A stretch of DNA of 18,945 nucleotides. Origin: Ignavibacteriota bacterium. GTDB lineage: Bacteria; Bacteroidota; Ignavibacteria; Palsa-1295. The DNA lies in the NCBI GenBank assembly GCA_025357895.1, contig JANYLL010000319.1, forward strand, positions 1-18,945, given 5' to 3'. Below the pieces are notes generated by a model. That model did no database searches. It was given only the letters and a program-made list of their open reading frames with translations, and had not been told where the DNA came from. A program made the position numbers and the translations under genes. This document shows positions 1 through 8,911 of this stretch, piece after piece (positions within the stretch are counted from its first letter, which is position 1; each line of letters starts with the position of its first letter).

Positions 1-1352
1 GAATTTATTGGCAGGACGATAATGGAAATTATGATACTTCACGCTATACAAATCTGAATAGCAAAATGAAAGGAAAATTAGGAGTAGATTATTTGAGCAT
101 GTCCCCTTATGCAGCGCATATTTCATCTGATAGTTTCGAAGACGTGATTTGTAGTGTCATGATCCGCAATGAGAACACACCACAGGATTCAGTGTATATT
201 CTCTATTTCAAAGGCGGGCAGCAACTCTATGACCAGGGAAAAGATGTTTTTGAAGATAGCAGTATCTTTTTCGGAAAAGCTGAATATGTACAGGATGCCA
301 TCGGCGGGTATAATCTGGGAGATACTCGTTCCAATTTAAATCAAGGCGATTTTCGTGGTGTGGGAAGGGAAGATTTAATCCTTGCAAACGATAGCGGCGA
401 TTTTACATATTTTAAGAATGATCCACCTTTCAGTATGTCTTCATTCGTTCATGCTTTGAAATATGATACTCTCTTTGCACACTGGCAAAACAGGCAGACA
501 AAAAATTGGGGTGGAGGAATGGCGATGCATGTATATAATAAACCAAAAGAAGATTCTTCCCTGGATTTTCTCCCGTTTTTTAAAACAAAATATGGCACAA
601 AAACTATTTCTGAATACCGAATTTTTAAGGGCGGAAAGGATTTCGGAGCAAACCGATGGACTCTTGATAGCGCTTCATTTGTCATTCACGAACCCTATTA
701 CTATGATGATCAATTTGGGAATGGAATGGTATGGGGAGTCGGAATCAATGATTGCGGTGATATGACAGGTACTGGGAATAGAGTATTACGCATCGGAGCC
801 TACCTTGATGCGGGTTTTTATGGGTACGAGTTTTTCTACGTTCTCGGTGACGCATTAGATGATAAAGTAGATATGTTTATTGGCGCTGTTCCTAATAATG
901 GCGGCGCAGGTTACAATGTAGATACTCTTGTCGCTGACCACGATCAACTGCAGGATATACTAATGGGTATGCCGGCATATCACGGTGATGATGATCCCGA
1001 ACCGCAATTAGGGGCAGAAGGAACAATTTATCTCCTTCATGGCTCAACAAAAATTCCTGTACGAGTTAATAAAGTACTTTCAAATAATTCGCAACAGGGT
1101 AATATTTCAATGTTTCCTAATCCTGTTACAGGAAGGAATGCGACTCTTGACCTTTCTTCGCTTGAGCAGCAGGATTTGCAAATTTGTATTTACGATTTAC
1201 TCGGACGAAAAGTCTATTCTCAACAAGTTTATTTACCCTATATGAGGCAAAAACATCAGATCTATCTGAATTCTCTTTCAAACGGTTCATATATTTTGGA
1301 AGTCGCAGGCAAAAATTTTACTCAGAGAATTCAATTCTCGATATTAAAATAA
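1..1352 (+). CDS. Secreted FG-GAP-like repeat protein with type IX secretion sorting domain (5' partial)
   Basis: The reading frame is open from the left edge (first full codon at 3), so the ATG at 66 is almost certainly internal and the true start lies outside the window. The visible part has about 450 residues. It contains loops resembling FG-GAP/VCBS calcium-binding repeats: GDFRGVGREDLILA near nt 345-390, and GDMTGTGN followed by GDALDDKVDMFIG around nt 755-890. Such repeats usually form extracellular beta-propellers. From about nt 1101 the C-terminus matches a type IX secretion (Por) sorting domain: MFPNPV, then IYDLLGRKVYS, then GSYILEV. This predicts export across the outer membrane and attachment to or release from the cell surface. 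Ligand or enzymatic activity cannot be told from this fragment. The next gene, also a sorting-domain protein, starts 28 nt downstream, so the two may be co-transcribed. The sorting domain is well supported; the FG-GAP call is moderate. Confidence 0.8.
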   Translation, partial: IYWQDDNGNYDTSRYTNLNSKMKGKLGVDYLSMSPYAAHISSDSFEDVICSVMIRNENTPQDSVYILYFKGGQQLYDQGKDVFEDSSIFFGKAEYVQDAIGGYNLGDTRSNLNQGDFRGVGREDLILANDSGDFTYFKNDPPFSMSSFVHALKYDTLFAHWQNRQTKNWGGGMAMHVYNKPKEDSSLDFLPFFKTKYGTKTISEYRIFKGGKDFGANRWTLDSASFVIHEPYYYDDQFGNGMVWGVGINDCGDMTGTGNRVLRIGAYLDAGFYGYEFFYVLGDALDDKVDMFIGAVPNNGGAGYNVDTLVADHDQLQDILMGMPAYHGDDDPEPQLGAEGTIYLLHGSTKIPVRVNKVLSNNSQQGNISMFPNPVTGRNATLDLSSLEQQDLQICIYDLLGRKVYSQQVYLPYMRQKHQIYLNSLSNGSYILEVAGKNFTQRIQFSILK

Positions 1353-1380
1353 TTTTTTCATTTTAAAACATCCTACACTT

Positions 1381-4300
1381 ATGAAAAAAATAACCACTAC
1401 TCTACTTTTCTTGTGCTTCGCAGCATCTGTGATTTACGCACAGCCGAAATTCCCTGCAAGTACTTTCCCTATCGGCGGCTTTGAAATTTCTACGCTATGG
1501 CCATATGATTCTCCGACCCAGCCATGGTATAAAACTATTCTCGATAGTATGAACAATATTGGTTTCAATACATACTATCAATCGGACTATCATGACCAGC
1601 TTACCTTAGCATCTCATATGCCACCAAGTATGACAATGTACATGGGTAATAATTACTATGGTGGGTGGAACGGACCACAGTATGCATTAGAAGATCATTA
1701 CGTTGGCGGATGGGTACAAGGTCCGCAGACAGTTGAAAAAAGATATTTTTTAGCCTCTCCTCAGTCTGGAGATTTTGATGTTGAAACTATTGAGTTTAAA
1801 AGTTTTCAATCGAGTGTTCCGTCTGTTTCAGCTTTAGCAGATTGGAAAACTGTGCGTGGTGTTGGTCTTGCTACCAATGAGTGGAAGATTTTTGGATTTG
1901 ATGGGGGTGATGCAGATGGAAATCTTCTTAAATTGGAATTAAATAATTCCGGTCCTTGGTATCATCCCGGCTTGCGGCTCTATAACTACAATGGCAATAC
2001 CACGATGATTGCAGACTTCATATTCAGATTTGATTTTACCGGGCAGACTGTAGGAGAAGATGACCACCTTTACCAGATTGATGTAAGTGCCGATGGATCC
2101 TCTACGCCTCTGTTTACATTTTATCTTACAAAAAGAATGTCTGAAGATAGCAGCAATTATGGGTCTCATATTCATTTCAATAACGGGTTGAATAATCGTC
2201 TCTCATTATTTCAATTTCCAACTCCTTGGGTACCCGGCAATCCTGTGTATGCAGTCGTCCGAATAAATGACATTAACAACGGTAATAATAACATAAATCT
2301 GAGTGGTCATTCGAAAATAACATTTACACTCAAAAGGGAAAGCGGAATTTCGGTCCCTATTTTTGTACGCGGTTTCCGACTTCGCAATCTGCTAGCAGAT
2401 AATATTTTAATGAATAGTGACGCCCCAATCATTGGCGCTTCCGGGCATGACTTTATGGATAACCAACTCCAGCAATACATTTTCGATAAATGGAAAAATG
2501 GCGATATGGGCACAAATTGTAATGGATGCAATGGATTAGCTGGGGATCAATATAAAAACACCAGCGTAACACCAAATATTTATCCAAAGGATAGAGTATC
2601 CTCAATTGCGTCAAGTGGTGAAGCAACCTATGAAGAATTTAGAACTCTTGCTTATATTGATAAAAAATGGCGCGATTATTCAAAAAAGAATTTCGGGAAA
2701 GAAAAAAATATTATTACGTTTCTTGCGCTGAATCTTGATCGTGGACAGTATGCAAAATATCGGACAATCTATGAAGATGAAATAGGAGAAGCCCCACCAC
2801 AAATTGCTGCCGAAGGTTTATGGGACCCATATCAAAAAAAAGGTGGTTCAACGGAAGACCCGCCATTTATACCCCGTGATGGGATTCCGCATGATATTCG
2901 CCATATCTCGGGATTTAGTGATATGGGATTTACATTACAGCCTTCGAATTCATCCACAGATCTTGCAAGTGGGTATTCCGCTTATACAAGCAATCGGCTT
3001 ACAAGCAACGGATATTCAAGCATAACCGATAATATTCATAATAAAGCGGCCATAGCCACTGTGCCTACTCAGAATGGCTTAAGATCAAAATGGTACGACA
3101 TGATCGTTTCGACTGTTCAATTTGATTTAGGTGGGAATCCTTTTAAACCCTTAGATGAGCCTTCTCTATCCTCCCAGACTGATTTGACGACATTTAGAGA
3201 TAATATTTCAAATCTCATCATTAACAGCGCTGGTTCTACTGCTACTACCTATGGTCCAGGTGCAACGCTTTATGCTCAAGATATTTATCATCAGGGATAT
3301 GATATAAGTAATATATTGAGTTCCGGTACAGTTAGTACTAATACTTATATTAATACTTCTACGAATCACTATGATTTACGAGTGCGTCCTCCGTTTATTC
3401 CGGAAATGCGCGCTGATGCATGGAATGCTCTTGCATGGGGCGCCAAAGGAATATTTTTTAATGAAATAGGCTCCGATGGAGGGCCCAATATAGGGATTTG
3501 CGATAGCAGAGTGGATGCTAGTTATGATTACAGCGGAACCGGAACAACCAAAAACGGAATTGTTAATTTAACAATTGGCAATTGTATTACACCTTTTTTT
3601 ACTGCTGATCCAAATTCTACTGCGACTCACAACTATACCGAGAGATATATTCAATATGCTGGATCGGATGCTCTGCCATTTGATGCAAACAGCCGCAGAT
3701 TGAGCAAGTTTCAGAGGCTTCCCATAAGTATTGGTGGTACTCCGCCAAATTGGGTGCGCGTTAATCAAACTGATATCGATAATTACATTTCTACCAGTTC
3801 CGCCCTTGTTCTAAATCATGATGATGGAAACGTTACAACAACAACGAATTGGAGTACTAATCCCCAAGCAATGCCTGATCCACATAGCGACAATAGATTT
3901 AAGAGTGCCGGTAAATGGGTTCCAGTATTGACAGGTTGTCCTTCTCAGGGCTATCTTATTTCTTCGGCAAATTATGGGGCGGGGACAATAAAAATTGGTT
4001 CAAGAAATTACACCATGGAAGCATCGCTCGCTTCAAGTCCTGATGATAATCACCCACATGTAAAAATCGGAACCGATGTTGCCACTTCAATTACAAATCT
4101 GGTTGCTTGTATTAATCATGCTTCCGGCGCAGGGTCGATTTATAATTGTACAACTGCGGATCCAGACGTTACTGCAAGTTCTAGTAATTTCGTTTCTGAT
4201 ACTATCAGTGTCAGTTTAAAACTAAGTTCAGGTACTGCGTTTTCCGTTGTCACTTCGTCTTCATGCGCTAATGTAAATTGGATGGAAAAAACAATAAATG

Positions 4301-7300
4301 CTTGGGCATCCTTTTTTGGCGGCTATCCGAGAGACAAAGATGGAAGATCAATTCCTTACGGATGCACAGCAGATATATGGCCGTATCTTCCATTGCCAAA
4401 GCCTAATAATGGGATGAGCCTTTCTATTTCTATACCAATGTTCTATGGCTTTAAAGAACGCTGGAACGGTGCTCGCCAGATCGTAACTGATCTCTCTCAT
4501 TGCGCAAGAACTCTTCAATTCTTAAATTGGATAAATACCTATAGCCTTCCGGCTGTTACGGCTAATCGTCAGACCGATCAAATTTTGAGCAATCAATTTG
4601 ACCTTGATTCACCATTTGGAAATGAGACTGTTGTTTCAACAAAAATTTTAAGTCATAAGATGGATAGAACGACATTTCCATTGCAAGTTCGTTCTACAGT
4701 TGATAACACTGATCCCGAACTAGGCATTGATGATCCTGGTTCATGGGGAAATAACGGAGATCGAAGGCTTTATGAACTTGGTTTTTTCAGTTTTAAAAAT
4801 ATTAAATATTCCCAACAAAAATTTGCAGTTGTTGTCAATAAACGTACATGGCCTTATTACTATACTCATAATAATATTGGAAATCCTAATGGCATTAAAT
4901 CTACTGATAATGGAGATGCATTACTTGGGGCAATAGATGTAAGACAATTTTCGGCAACAATTGATTTTAGCAGGTCTAAGTGGGATTTATCCAATAATGT
5001 CCATCCATATAGATTTACAGTTATTGATTACCGTAACCCCTGTAACCCATATTATGTTACAGGAATTCAGCGATTTACTATTCCTCTTGATCCAGGCGAA
5101 GGAGCATTACTTTCAATCACACCAGGATTTTCATCCGCATTTAAATGCTATCCAACTGGAGGCGCAATACCTTCGGTCGTTAACAATAGCCGTCATATCT
5201 CGACGCTTGAAACTGGTCCTAACAATCAAACATTTCAGATGTCGCATATAAAGGAGGGTGGAGTTGCAGTTAGTTATCCTGTTGAGGGAATAGTTGATAG
5301 CAGCATGACGAAACGTCATCTCGGAACGCCTATGGATTCACTGATCGATTCAAATGTGCATTGTAAAGACCCTGCAATTTGCGCTCATGCTGAAGCTCCG
5401 TTGCAATATGCGATTGTCTATTCCGTTGATTCATCCGGAACGGGTTCGCATCACGATTCGACAAGCGTGATCTTTCGGTATGCAAGTCTTGCGTCTCCAT
5501 ATGCATATTGCGCTCCGATTGTCCTGGATAAATTCAAGACTCCGGCATCGAATTATATTGCCGCTACTCCTGCAATCACGCCTGCAAAAACCGGCTGCGG
5601 AAAGTATTGGGTAAGCTGGCGTAATCCGATGAACGGAGGAAATATCGCGCTCCTAAGCCAGACGGGCAGCGTAATAAACCATAAGCTTCTCTCTGCAGGC
5701 GATGCTTCCAGCACTCGGTTTATCAGCATCACTTCACATCTCTTCCGGTCTGGCACGGAATCAGATACATGCTACTTGGCTTTTGAAGAAGGAGCGCGGG
5801 CATCATCAAGTATATATTTCCTGAAGGCATATTGCAATACGGATTCTTCTATCATCAGCACATCGGAATTAAAAAACATTTCTTTGGGAATCGGAAATTG
5901 CGAAAATCATTATCCGAATATTTCCGTGACGCCTACACATCAGGTCGTCGTTGCATGGGAGACGATTGCCCAGCGTTATACCTTTACCGATAGCTCGTAT
6001 GCACTTCAAAGACTTCATTCAATTATATTACGCGGCAGATTCCTGAATGCCTGGACAAAGACGTATTTATCACTCAATGGTTATAATATTACCGTTCCTG
6101 TCGGCACGATAGATTCATCGAGTTCCTATCCGGTATTCTGTATGTCCGATTGGAAAGTATCGGCATCATCCGATACGACATGGGATGATATTGGAAGACT
6201 TGTCTACCATAATCCTATTGATGAGCAAGCGCATATTTCTCATTACGGATACATCAATGGCATTTTCATTAAAGCCTTCGAAAGTGTTTCTATGCCTGAT
6301 GCATCGCTTTGGCCGACGCTCGCCGAACGGAAGATGTTTAACGGCATTTTGCAGCCGATGATGTACACCCATCCGACTTATGCTGAAGATACGATCTATT
6401 CCCCAGTGGTGACCGTATATGATTTTCCGCTTTCAAACCTGCAAAAACAATCTACGCTAACTCAGGAAATAGCCGTAAATCCGTTATCAGCCTGCGGACT
6501 TGTTCTTAAAGGCGACGTAGGCAACATTTCGATTCGACGCGATACGTTGATGGTCGTTGCAAATTGGACTCAACGAGATACGATCATCGGCGATTCTATC
6601 ATGCCTCCTCAATATAACTGGAGCGATTCATCGCTTCAGACGGAGAAATTTATTCTGCTTCCGGGAGATACACTAATTTATCCGAGATATTTTAAACTTG
6701 GGAATTATCAACCGGGTGATACCTCTGCATTGAAATCTTTCCTTTATAACAGTTCGGATTATATCTTGATGAAAGTGAATTTACGAAGTGCCACGAATAA
6801 TTCGATCATCAGAACGTTAGATTCCTGCAAACTCTATAGCGGCGGGTTTGTTCAATCCGGAAATCTGACCGATAGCGGCATATCAAAGACATTTAATGCC
6901 AGTTCTACCGGTCAAGTATATATGACCTTTGAATGCACCAGAGGCAGCAGTAATAATCCATTCCAAGTATACAACATTGAAAAATATGATTATCCAACTA
7001 CTATTGATGAATGGCCCGGACCGCCATTTTCTCCGGTTGATACATCATATAAAACTTCACAACCGGGATCTCCGAAGATTGCATTTTCACCGTTGTCAAA
7101 TATGACGATGACAATTCATCCGAATCCATTCCAAACAACGACACAAGTCGAACTACAAGTGCCGCAGGAAATGACTTTAAATGTAACGCTTTTCGATCTC
7201 TTGGGAAAACCTGTTACAACTCTGTATAATAACTTTGCAAAGAGCAGCCATTATTCCTTCACACTTGATAGCAGACAGCTACATCCAGGCATGTACTATG

Positions 7301-7356
7301 TCCGAGCACAGGCAGGTAGTGAAGTCATTACGAGGAAGATAGAATTGATTAAATAA
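1381..7356 (+). CDS. Giant (1991 aa) secreted multidomain protein, glycosidase-like N-terminus, type IX secretion sorting domain
   Basis: Residues 1-20 form a typical signal peptide (MKKITTT, hydrophobic core, cleavage expected at AYA|Q or nearby, A20-Q21). The mature protein opens with FPIGGFEISTLWP and a segment reading ILDSMNNIGFNTYY. With the DEP at 592-594, NALAWGAKGIFFNE (E695) and YGFKERWNGARQ, this resembles TIM-barrel glycoside-hydrolase-like proteins. That assignment is an inference, and no specific family is recognised. Residues 866-960 look like a beta domain known from phage tail proteins. Residues about 1290-1700 resemble sialidase-type beta-propeller blades (for example YPNISVTPTHQVVVAWE at 1511-1527). 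Residues about 1908-1991 are a type IX sorting domain (IHPNPF, LFDLLGKPV, GMYYVRA). No Shine-Dalgarno precedes the ATG; the signal peptide fixes the start. GC content changes sharply around residues 1261-1300. Substrate and role are unknown. Confidence 0.85.
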   Translation: MKKITTTLLFLCFAASVIYAQPKFPASTFPIGGFEISTLWPYDSPTQPWYKTILDSMNNIGFNTYYQSDYHDQLTLASHMPPSMTMYMGNNYYGGWNGPQYALEDHYVGGWVQGPQTVEKRYFLASPQSGDFDVETIEFKSFQSSVPSVSALADWKTVRGVGLATNEWKIFGFDGGDADGNLLKLELNNSGPWYHPGLRLYNYNGNTTMIADFIFRFDFTGQTVGEDDHLYQIDVSADGSSTPLFTFYLTKRMSEDSSNYGSHIHFNNGLNNRLSLFQFPTPWVPGNPVYAVVRINDINNGNNNINLSGHSKITFTLKRESGISVPIFVRGFRLRNLLADNILMNSDAPIIGASGHDFMDNQLQQYIFDKWKNGDMGTNCNGCNGLAGDQYKNTSVTPNIYPKDRVSSIASSGEATYEEFRTLAYIDKKWRDYSKKNFGKEKNIITFLALNLDRGQYAKYRTIYEDEIGEAPPQIAAEGLWDPYQKKGGSTEDPPFIPRDGIPHDIRHISGFSDMGFTLQPSNSSTDLASGYSAYTSNRLTSNGYSSITDNIHNKAAIATVPTQNGLRSKWYDMIVSTVQFDLGGNPFKPLDEPSLSSQTDLTTFRDNISNLIINSAGSTATTYGPGATLYAQDIYHQGYDISNILSSGTVSTNTYINTSTNHYDLRVRPPFIPEMRADAWNALAWGAKGIFFNEIGSDGGPNIGICDSRVDASYDYSGTGTTKNGIVNLTIGNCITPFFTADPNSTATHNYTERYIQYAGSDALPFDANSRRLSKFQRLPISIGGTPPNWVRVNQTDIDNYISTSSALVLNHDDGNVTTTTNWSTNPQAMPDPHSDNRFKSAGKWVPVLTGCPSQGYLISSANYGAGTIKIGSRNYTMEASLASSPDDNHPHVKIGTDVATSITNLVACINHASGAGSIYNCTTADPDVTASSSNFVSDTISVSLKLSSGTAFSVVTSSSCANVNWMEKTINAWASFFGGYPRDKDGRSIPYGCTADIWPYLPLPKPNNGMSLSISIPMFYGFKERWNGARQIVTDLSHCARTLQFLNWINTYSLPAVTANRQTDQILSNQFDLDSPFGNETVVSTKILSHKMDRTTFPLQVRSTVDNTDPELGIDDPGSWGNNGDRRLYELGFFSFKNIKYSQQKFAVVVNKRTWPYYYTHNNIGNPNGIKSTDNGDALLGAIDVRQFSATIDFSRSKWDLSNNVHPYRFTVIDYRNPCNPYYVTGIQRFTIPLDPGEGALLSITPGFSSAFKCYPTGGAIPSVVNNSRHISTLETGPNNQTFQMSHIKEGGVAVSYPVEGIVDSSMTKRHLGTPMDSLIDSNVHCKDPAICAHAEAPLQYAIVYSVDSSGTGSHHDSTSVIFRYASLASPYAYCAPIVLDKFKTPASNYIAATPAITPAKTGCGKYWVSWRNPMNGGNIALLSQTGSVINHKLLSAGDASSTRFISITSHLFRSGTESDTCYLAFEEGARASSSIYFLKAYCNTDSSIISTSELKNISLGIGNCENHYPNISVTPTHQVVVAWETIAQRYTFTDSSYALQRLHSIILRGRFLNAWTKTYLSLNGYNITVPVGTIDSSSSYPVFCMSDWKVSASSDTTWDDIGRLVYHNPIDEQAHISHYGYINGIFIKAFESVSMPDASLWPTLAERKMFNGILQPMMYTHPTYAEDTIYSPVVTVYDFPLSNLQKQSTLTQEIAVNPLSACGLVLKGDVGNISIRRDTLMVVANWTQRDTIIGDSIMPPQYNWSDSSLQTEKFILLPGDTLIYPRYFKLGNYQPGDTSALKSFLYNSSDYILMKVNLRSATNNSIIRTLDSCKLYSGGFVQSGNLTDSGISKTFNASSTGQVYMTFECTRGSSNNPFQVYNIEKYDYPTTIDEWPGPPFSPVDTSYKTSQPGSPKIAFSPLSNMTMTIHPNPFQTTTQVELQVPQEMTLNVTLFDLLGKPVTTLYNNFAKSSHYSFTLDSRQLHPGMYYVRAQAGSEVITRKIELIK

Positions 7357-7382
7357 CGATCTAAAATTATTATCCGAAGTGG

Positions 7383-7431
7383 AATAGAGCCGGAATTTTT
7401 CGAGAATTCCGGCTCTATTGATTAATTTTTT
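7383..7431 (+). terminator. Rho-independent terminator after the giant secreted protein gene
   Basis: A perfect 15-bp inverted repeat (AATAGAGCCGGAATT at 7383-7397, its complement at 7405-7419) flanks a 7-nt loop and is followed within six bases by a run of six T (7426-7431). It lies 27 nt after the stop codon at 7356. The T-run on one side only suggests it works for plus-strand transcription. It separates the two secreted-protein genes from the small HTH gene downstream. Confidence 0.85.
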
Positions 7432-7504
7432 AAAATTGTGGATAACGCATTAAACTTTCTGTGGGATATCTGGTTCATATTTTCATTAGATGATAATATA
7501 ACTT

Positions 7505-7906
7505 ATGTATACACCGGAAATGAAAGAAAAATTTGTAAACCTTCGTGCTAAAGGAAATACTATTTCTGCAATCTCAGAGAAGCTCGGAGTAGGGCGTCAA
7601 ACGTTGATCACGTGGAATAAAGAATATGCGACGGAAATAATGAACTTACGCGAACTTGAATTAGAAGATCATAAAGATAAGTATTTTGCAAATCATAAAA
7701 AAAGAATTGAAATTATAGGAACAAAGTTTGCTCAACTTCTTGAACGCGTTGATAAACAGCTAAATGATAACTACGAGTATATTTCTCCAGAGCGGACATT
7801 GAATTTATTGCTGAAATATGCACGATTCCTTCGTATGGAAGAGATTTCCTTATCATCGGAGCTTAAAAAAGAATCAATAGCCAAAGAAGAATTAGAAGCC
7901 AATTAA
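7505..7906 (+). CDS. Small helix-turn-helix protein of unknown function
   Basis: This 133-residue protein is not assigned to a named family. Residues about 4-41 read like a homeodomain-like helix-turn-helix of the kind found in transposase, resolvase or terminase small-subunit proteins: KFVNLRAKGNTISAISEKLG, then VGRQTLITWNKEY. The remainder (about 42-133) is highly charged and predicted mainly helical, rich in Lys and Glu (EDHKDKYFANHKKRIEII, SSELKKESIAKEELEAN), so it may form a coiled coil or multimer interface. No catalytic motif is visible. It is a solo gene with a strong terminator upstream and a 126-nt gap before lipA. It could be a DNA-binding regulator, a domesticated mobile-element protein or a phage-terminase-like remnant. 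No recombinase, terminase or repeat lies beside it to favour the latter two. The start has no Shine-Dalgarno, like all genes here. Confidence 0.65.
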   Translation: MYTPEMKEKFVNLRAKGNTISAISEKLGVGRQTLITWNKEYATEIMNLRELELEDHKDKYFANHKKRIEIIGTKFAQLLERVDKQLNDNYEYISPERTLNLLLKYARFLRMEEISLSSELKKESIAKEELEAN

Positions 7907-8032
7907 AATACTAACTTCATATAAATCAATAATAGGAGTAGACTAAAATTGTACCATATTAAATTTATTTTCATTTCGTCGTAAACCTTTCCCCCTAAAC
8001 TCTCCCCTGAAAAATTTCGTTTACCCATCACA

Positions 8033-8908
8033 ATGTTACTCGATCTGCCTGTTATCGCTCCATCCAAACCGCGTGAAGCCCGCCCTGACTGGCTGAAGGT
8101 GCGTATTCCTTCCGGTGAAAATTATGCTCGTTTGAAGAATATCATGCATGAGCATGATCTCCATACCGTCTGTGAAGAAGCGCGCTGCCCGAATGTTGCT
8201 GAGTGCTGGAATTCCGGAACGGCAACTTTTATGATCTTGGGAGATACCTGCACACGCTCCTGTGGATTTTGTGCAGTGAAGACGGGCAGACCAAGTTTTC
8301 TTGACATCGAAGAACCAGGACGTGTCGCCGAAGCTGCGAGGTTAATGGATCTGCGTCATCTGGTTATTACAAGTGTTAACCGTGATGAATTATCCGATGG
8401 CGGAGCGAGCGTTTTTGCTGAGACGATCCGCGCAACACGAAGAGCAAATCCGAAAACTAGAATCGAAGTTCTTATTCCTGATTTCAAAGGGAAAGATGAA
8501 TCGTTGAAATTAATTTTCGATGCACGACCGGATATCTTGAATCATAATACAGAGACAGTGCCTTCGATGTACCGCCTAGTTCGTCCGCAGGCAAAATATC
8601 AATGGTCGCTTAAGGTTTTGCGTCGTGCAAAAGAAGAGGGTTTTATTACGAAGACTGGTATTATGCTCGGACTCGGAGAAACCAGGGAAGAGCTTATGCG
8701 AGTTATGACCGATCTTGTTGAAATTAAAGTTGATATTCTTACCCTCGGACAGTATTTACAGCCAACTCCCAATCATCTGCCGGTGCATCGCTTCTTGCAT
8801 CCCGATGAATTCAAAGAATTGCATAATATAGGAATGGATATGGGTTTCCGAAATGTGGAATCGGGTCCGCTTGTCCGCAGTTCCTATCATGCAGAGCAGC
8901 ACATATAA
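8033..8908 (+). CDS. lipA: Lipoyl synthase LipA (radical SAM)
   Basis: LipA inserts two sulfurs into octanoyl groups on lipoyl-domain proteins (2-oxoacid dehydrogenase E2 subunits and glycine-cleavage H-protein) in the cytoplasm. The 291-residue length is normal. Both iron-sulfur cluster motifs are intact. The auxiliary cluster cysteines are C47-X4-C52-X5-C58 (CEEARCPNVAEC). The radical-SAM cluster cysteines are C73-X3-C77-X2-C80 (CTRSCGFC). The family's VITSVNRDEL, HNTETV and LGLGET motifs are present, as is the C-terminal RSSYHA stretch holding the conserved serine that ligates the auxiliary cluster. The ATG at 8033 gives the usual short N-terminus; no Shine-Dalgarno is seen. waaA follows after only 3 nt in the same frame, so the two are presumably co-transcribed. 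No lipB is in view. gcvP, whose partner H-protein needs this cofactor, lies about 2.8 kb downstream. Confidence 0.97.
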   Translation: MLLDLPVIAPSKPREARPDWLKVRIPSGENYARLKNIMHEHDLHTVCEEARCPNVAECWNSGTATFMILGDTCTRSCGFCAVKTGRPSFLDIEEPGRVAEAARLMDLRHLVITSVNRDELSDGGASVFAETIRATRRANPKTRIEVLIPDFKGKDESLKLIFDARPDILNHNTETVPSMYRLVRPQAKYQWSLKVLRRAKEEGFITKTGIMLGLGETREELMRVMTDLVEIKVDILTLGQYLQPTPNHLPVHRFLHPDEFKELHNIGMDMGFRNVESGPLVRSSYHAEQHI

Positions 8909-8911
8909 TAC

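Noticed and set aside
66..68. ATG at 66 as the start of the first gene
   Set aside because: The same frame is open back to the window edge with protein-like sequence, there is no signal peptide after this ATG, and type IX cargo needs one. The gene is 5' truncated.
1325..1339. Inverted repeat GAGAATT-C-AATTCTC near the end of the first gene as a terminator
   Set aside because: The loop would be one base, the repeat is inside the coding sequence and the stem is AT-rich. The T-run after it is likely coincidental.
7383..7431. The perfect 15-bp palindrome as a mobile-element end or attachment site
   Set aside because: Its position just after a stop codon and the T-run directly behind it are fully explained by a rho-independent terminator, and no second copy or integrase is present.
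7478..7487. TATTTTCATT shared upstream of the HTH gene (7478-7487) and lipA (7966-7975), with a TTTTCATT before the giant gene, as a promoter element
   Set aside because: The distances to the start codons differ widely (17 and 57 nt for the two full copies), no consistent upstream TTTG or TTGACA box accompanies it, and such AT-rich 10-mers recur by chance here.
7907..8032. Gap before lipA as a riboswitch or small RNA
   Set aside because: It is AT-rich, then pyrimidine-rich (about 7986-8009), but I find no stable stem, no T-run and no known riboswitch core. It probably holds only the lipA promoter and leader.
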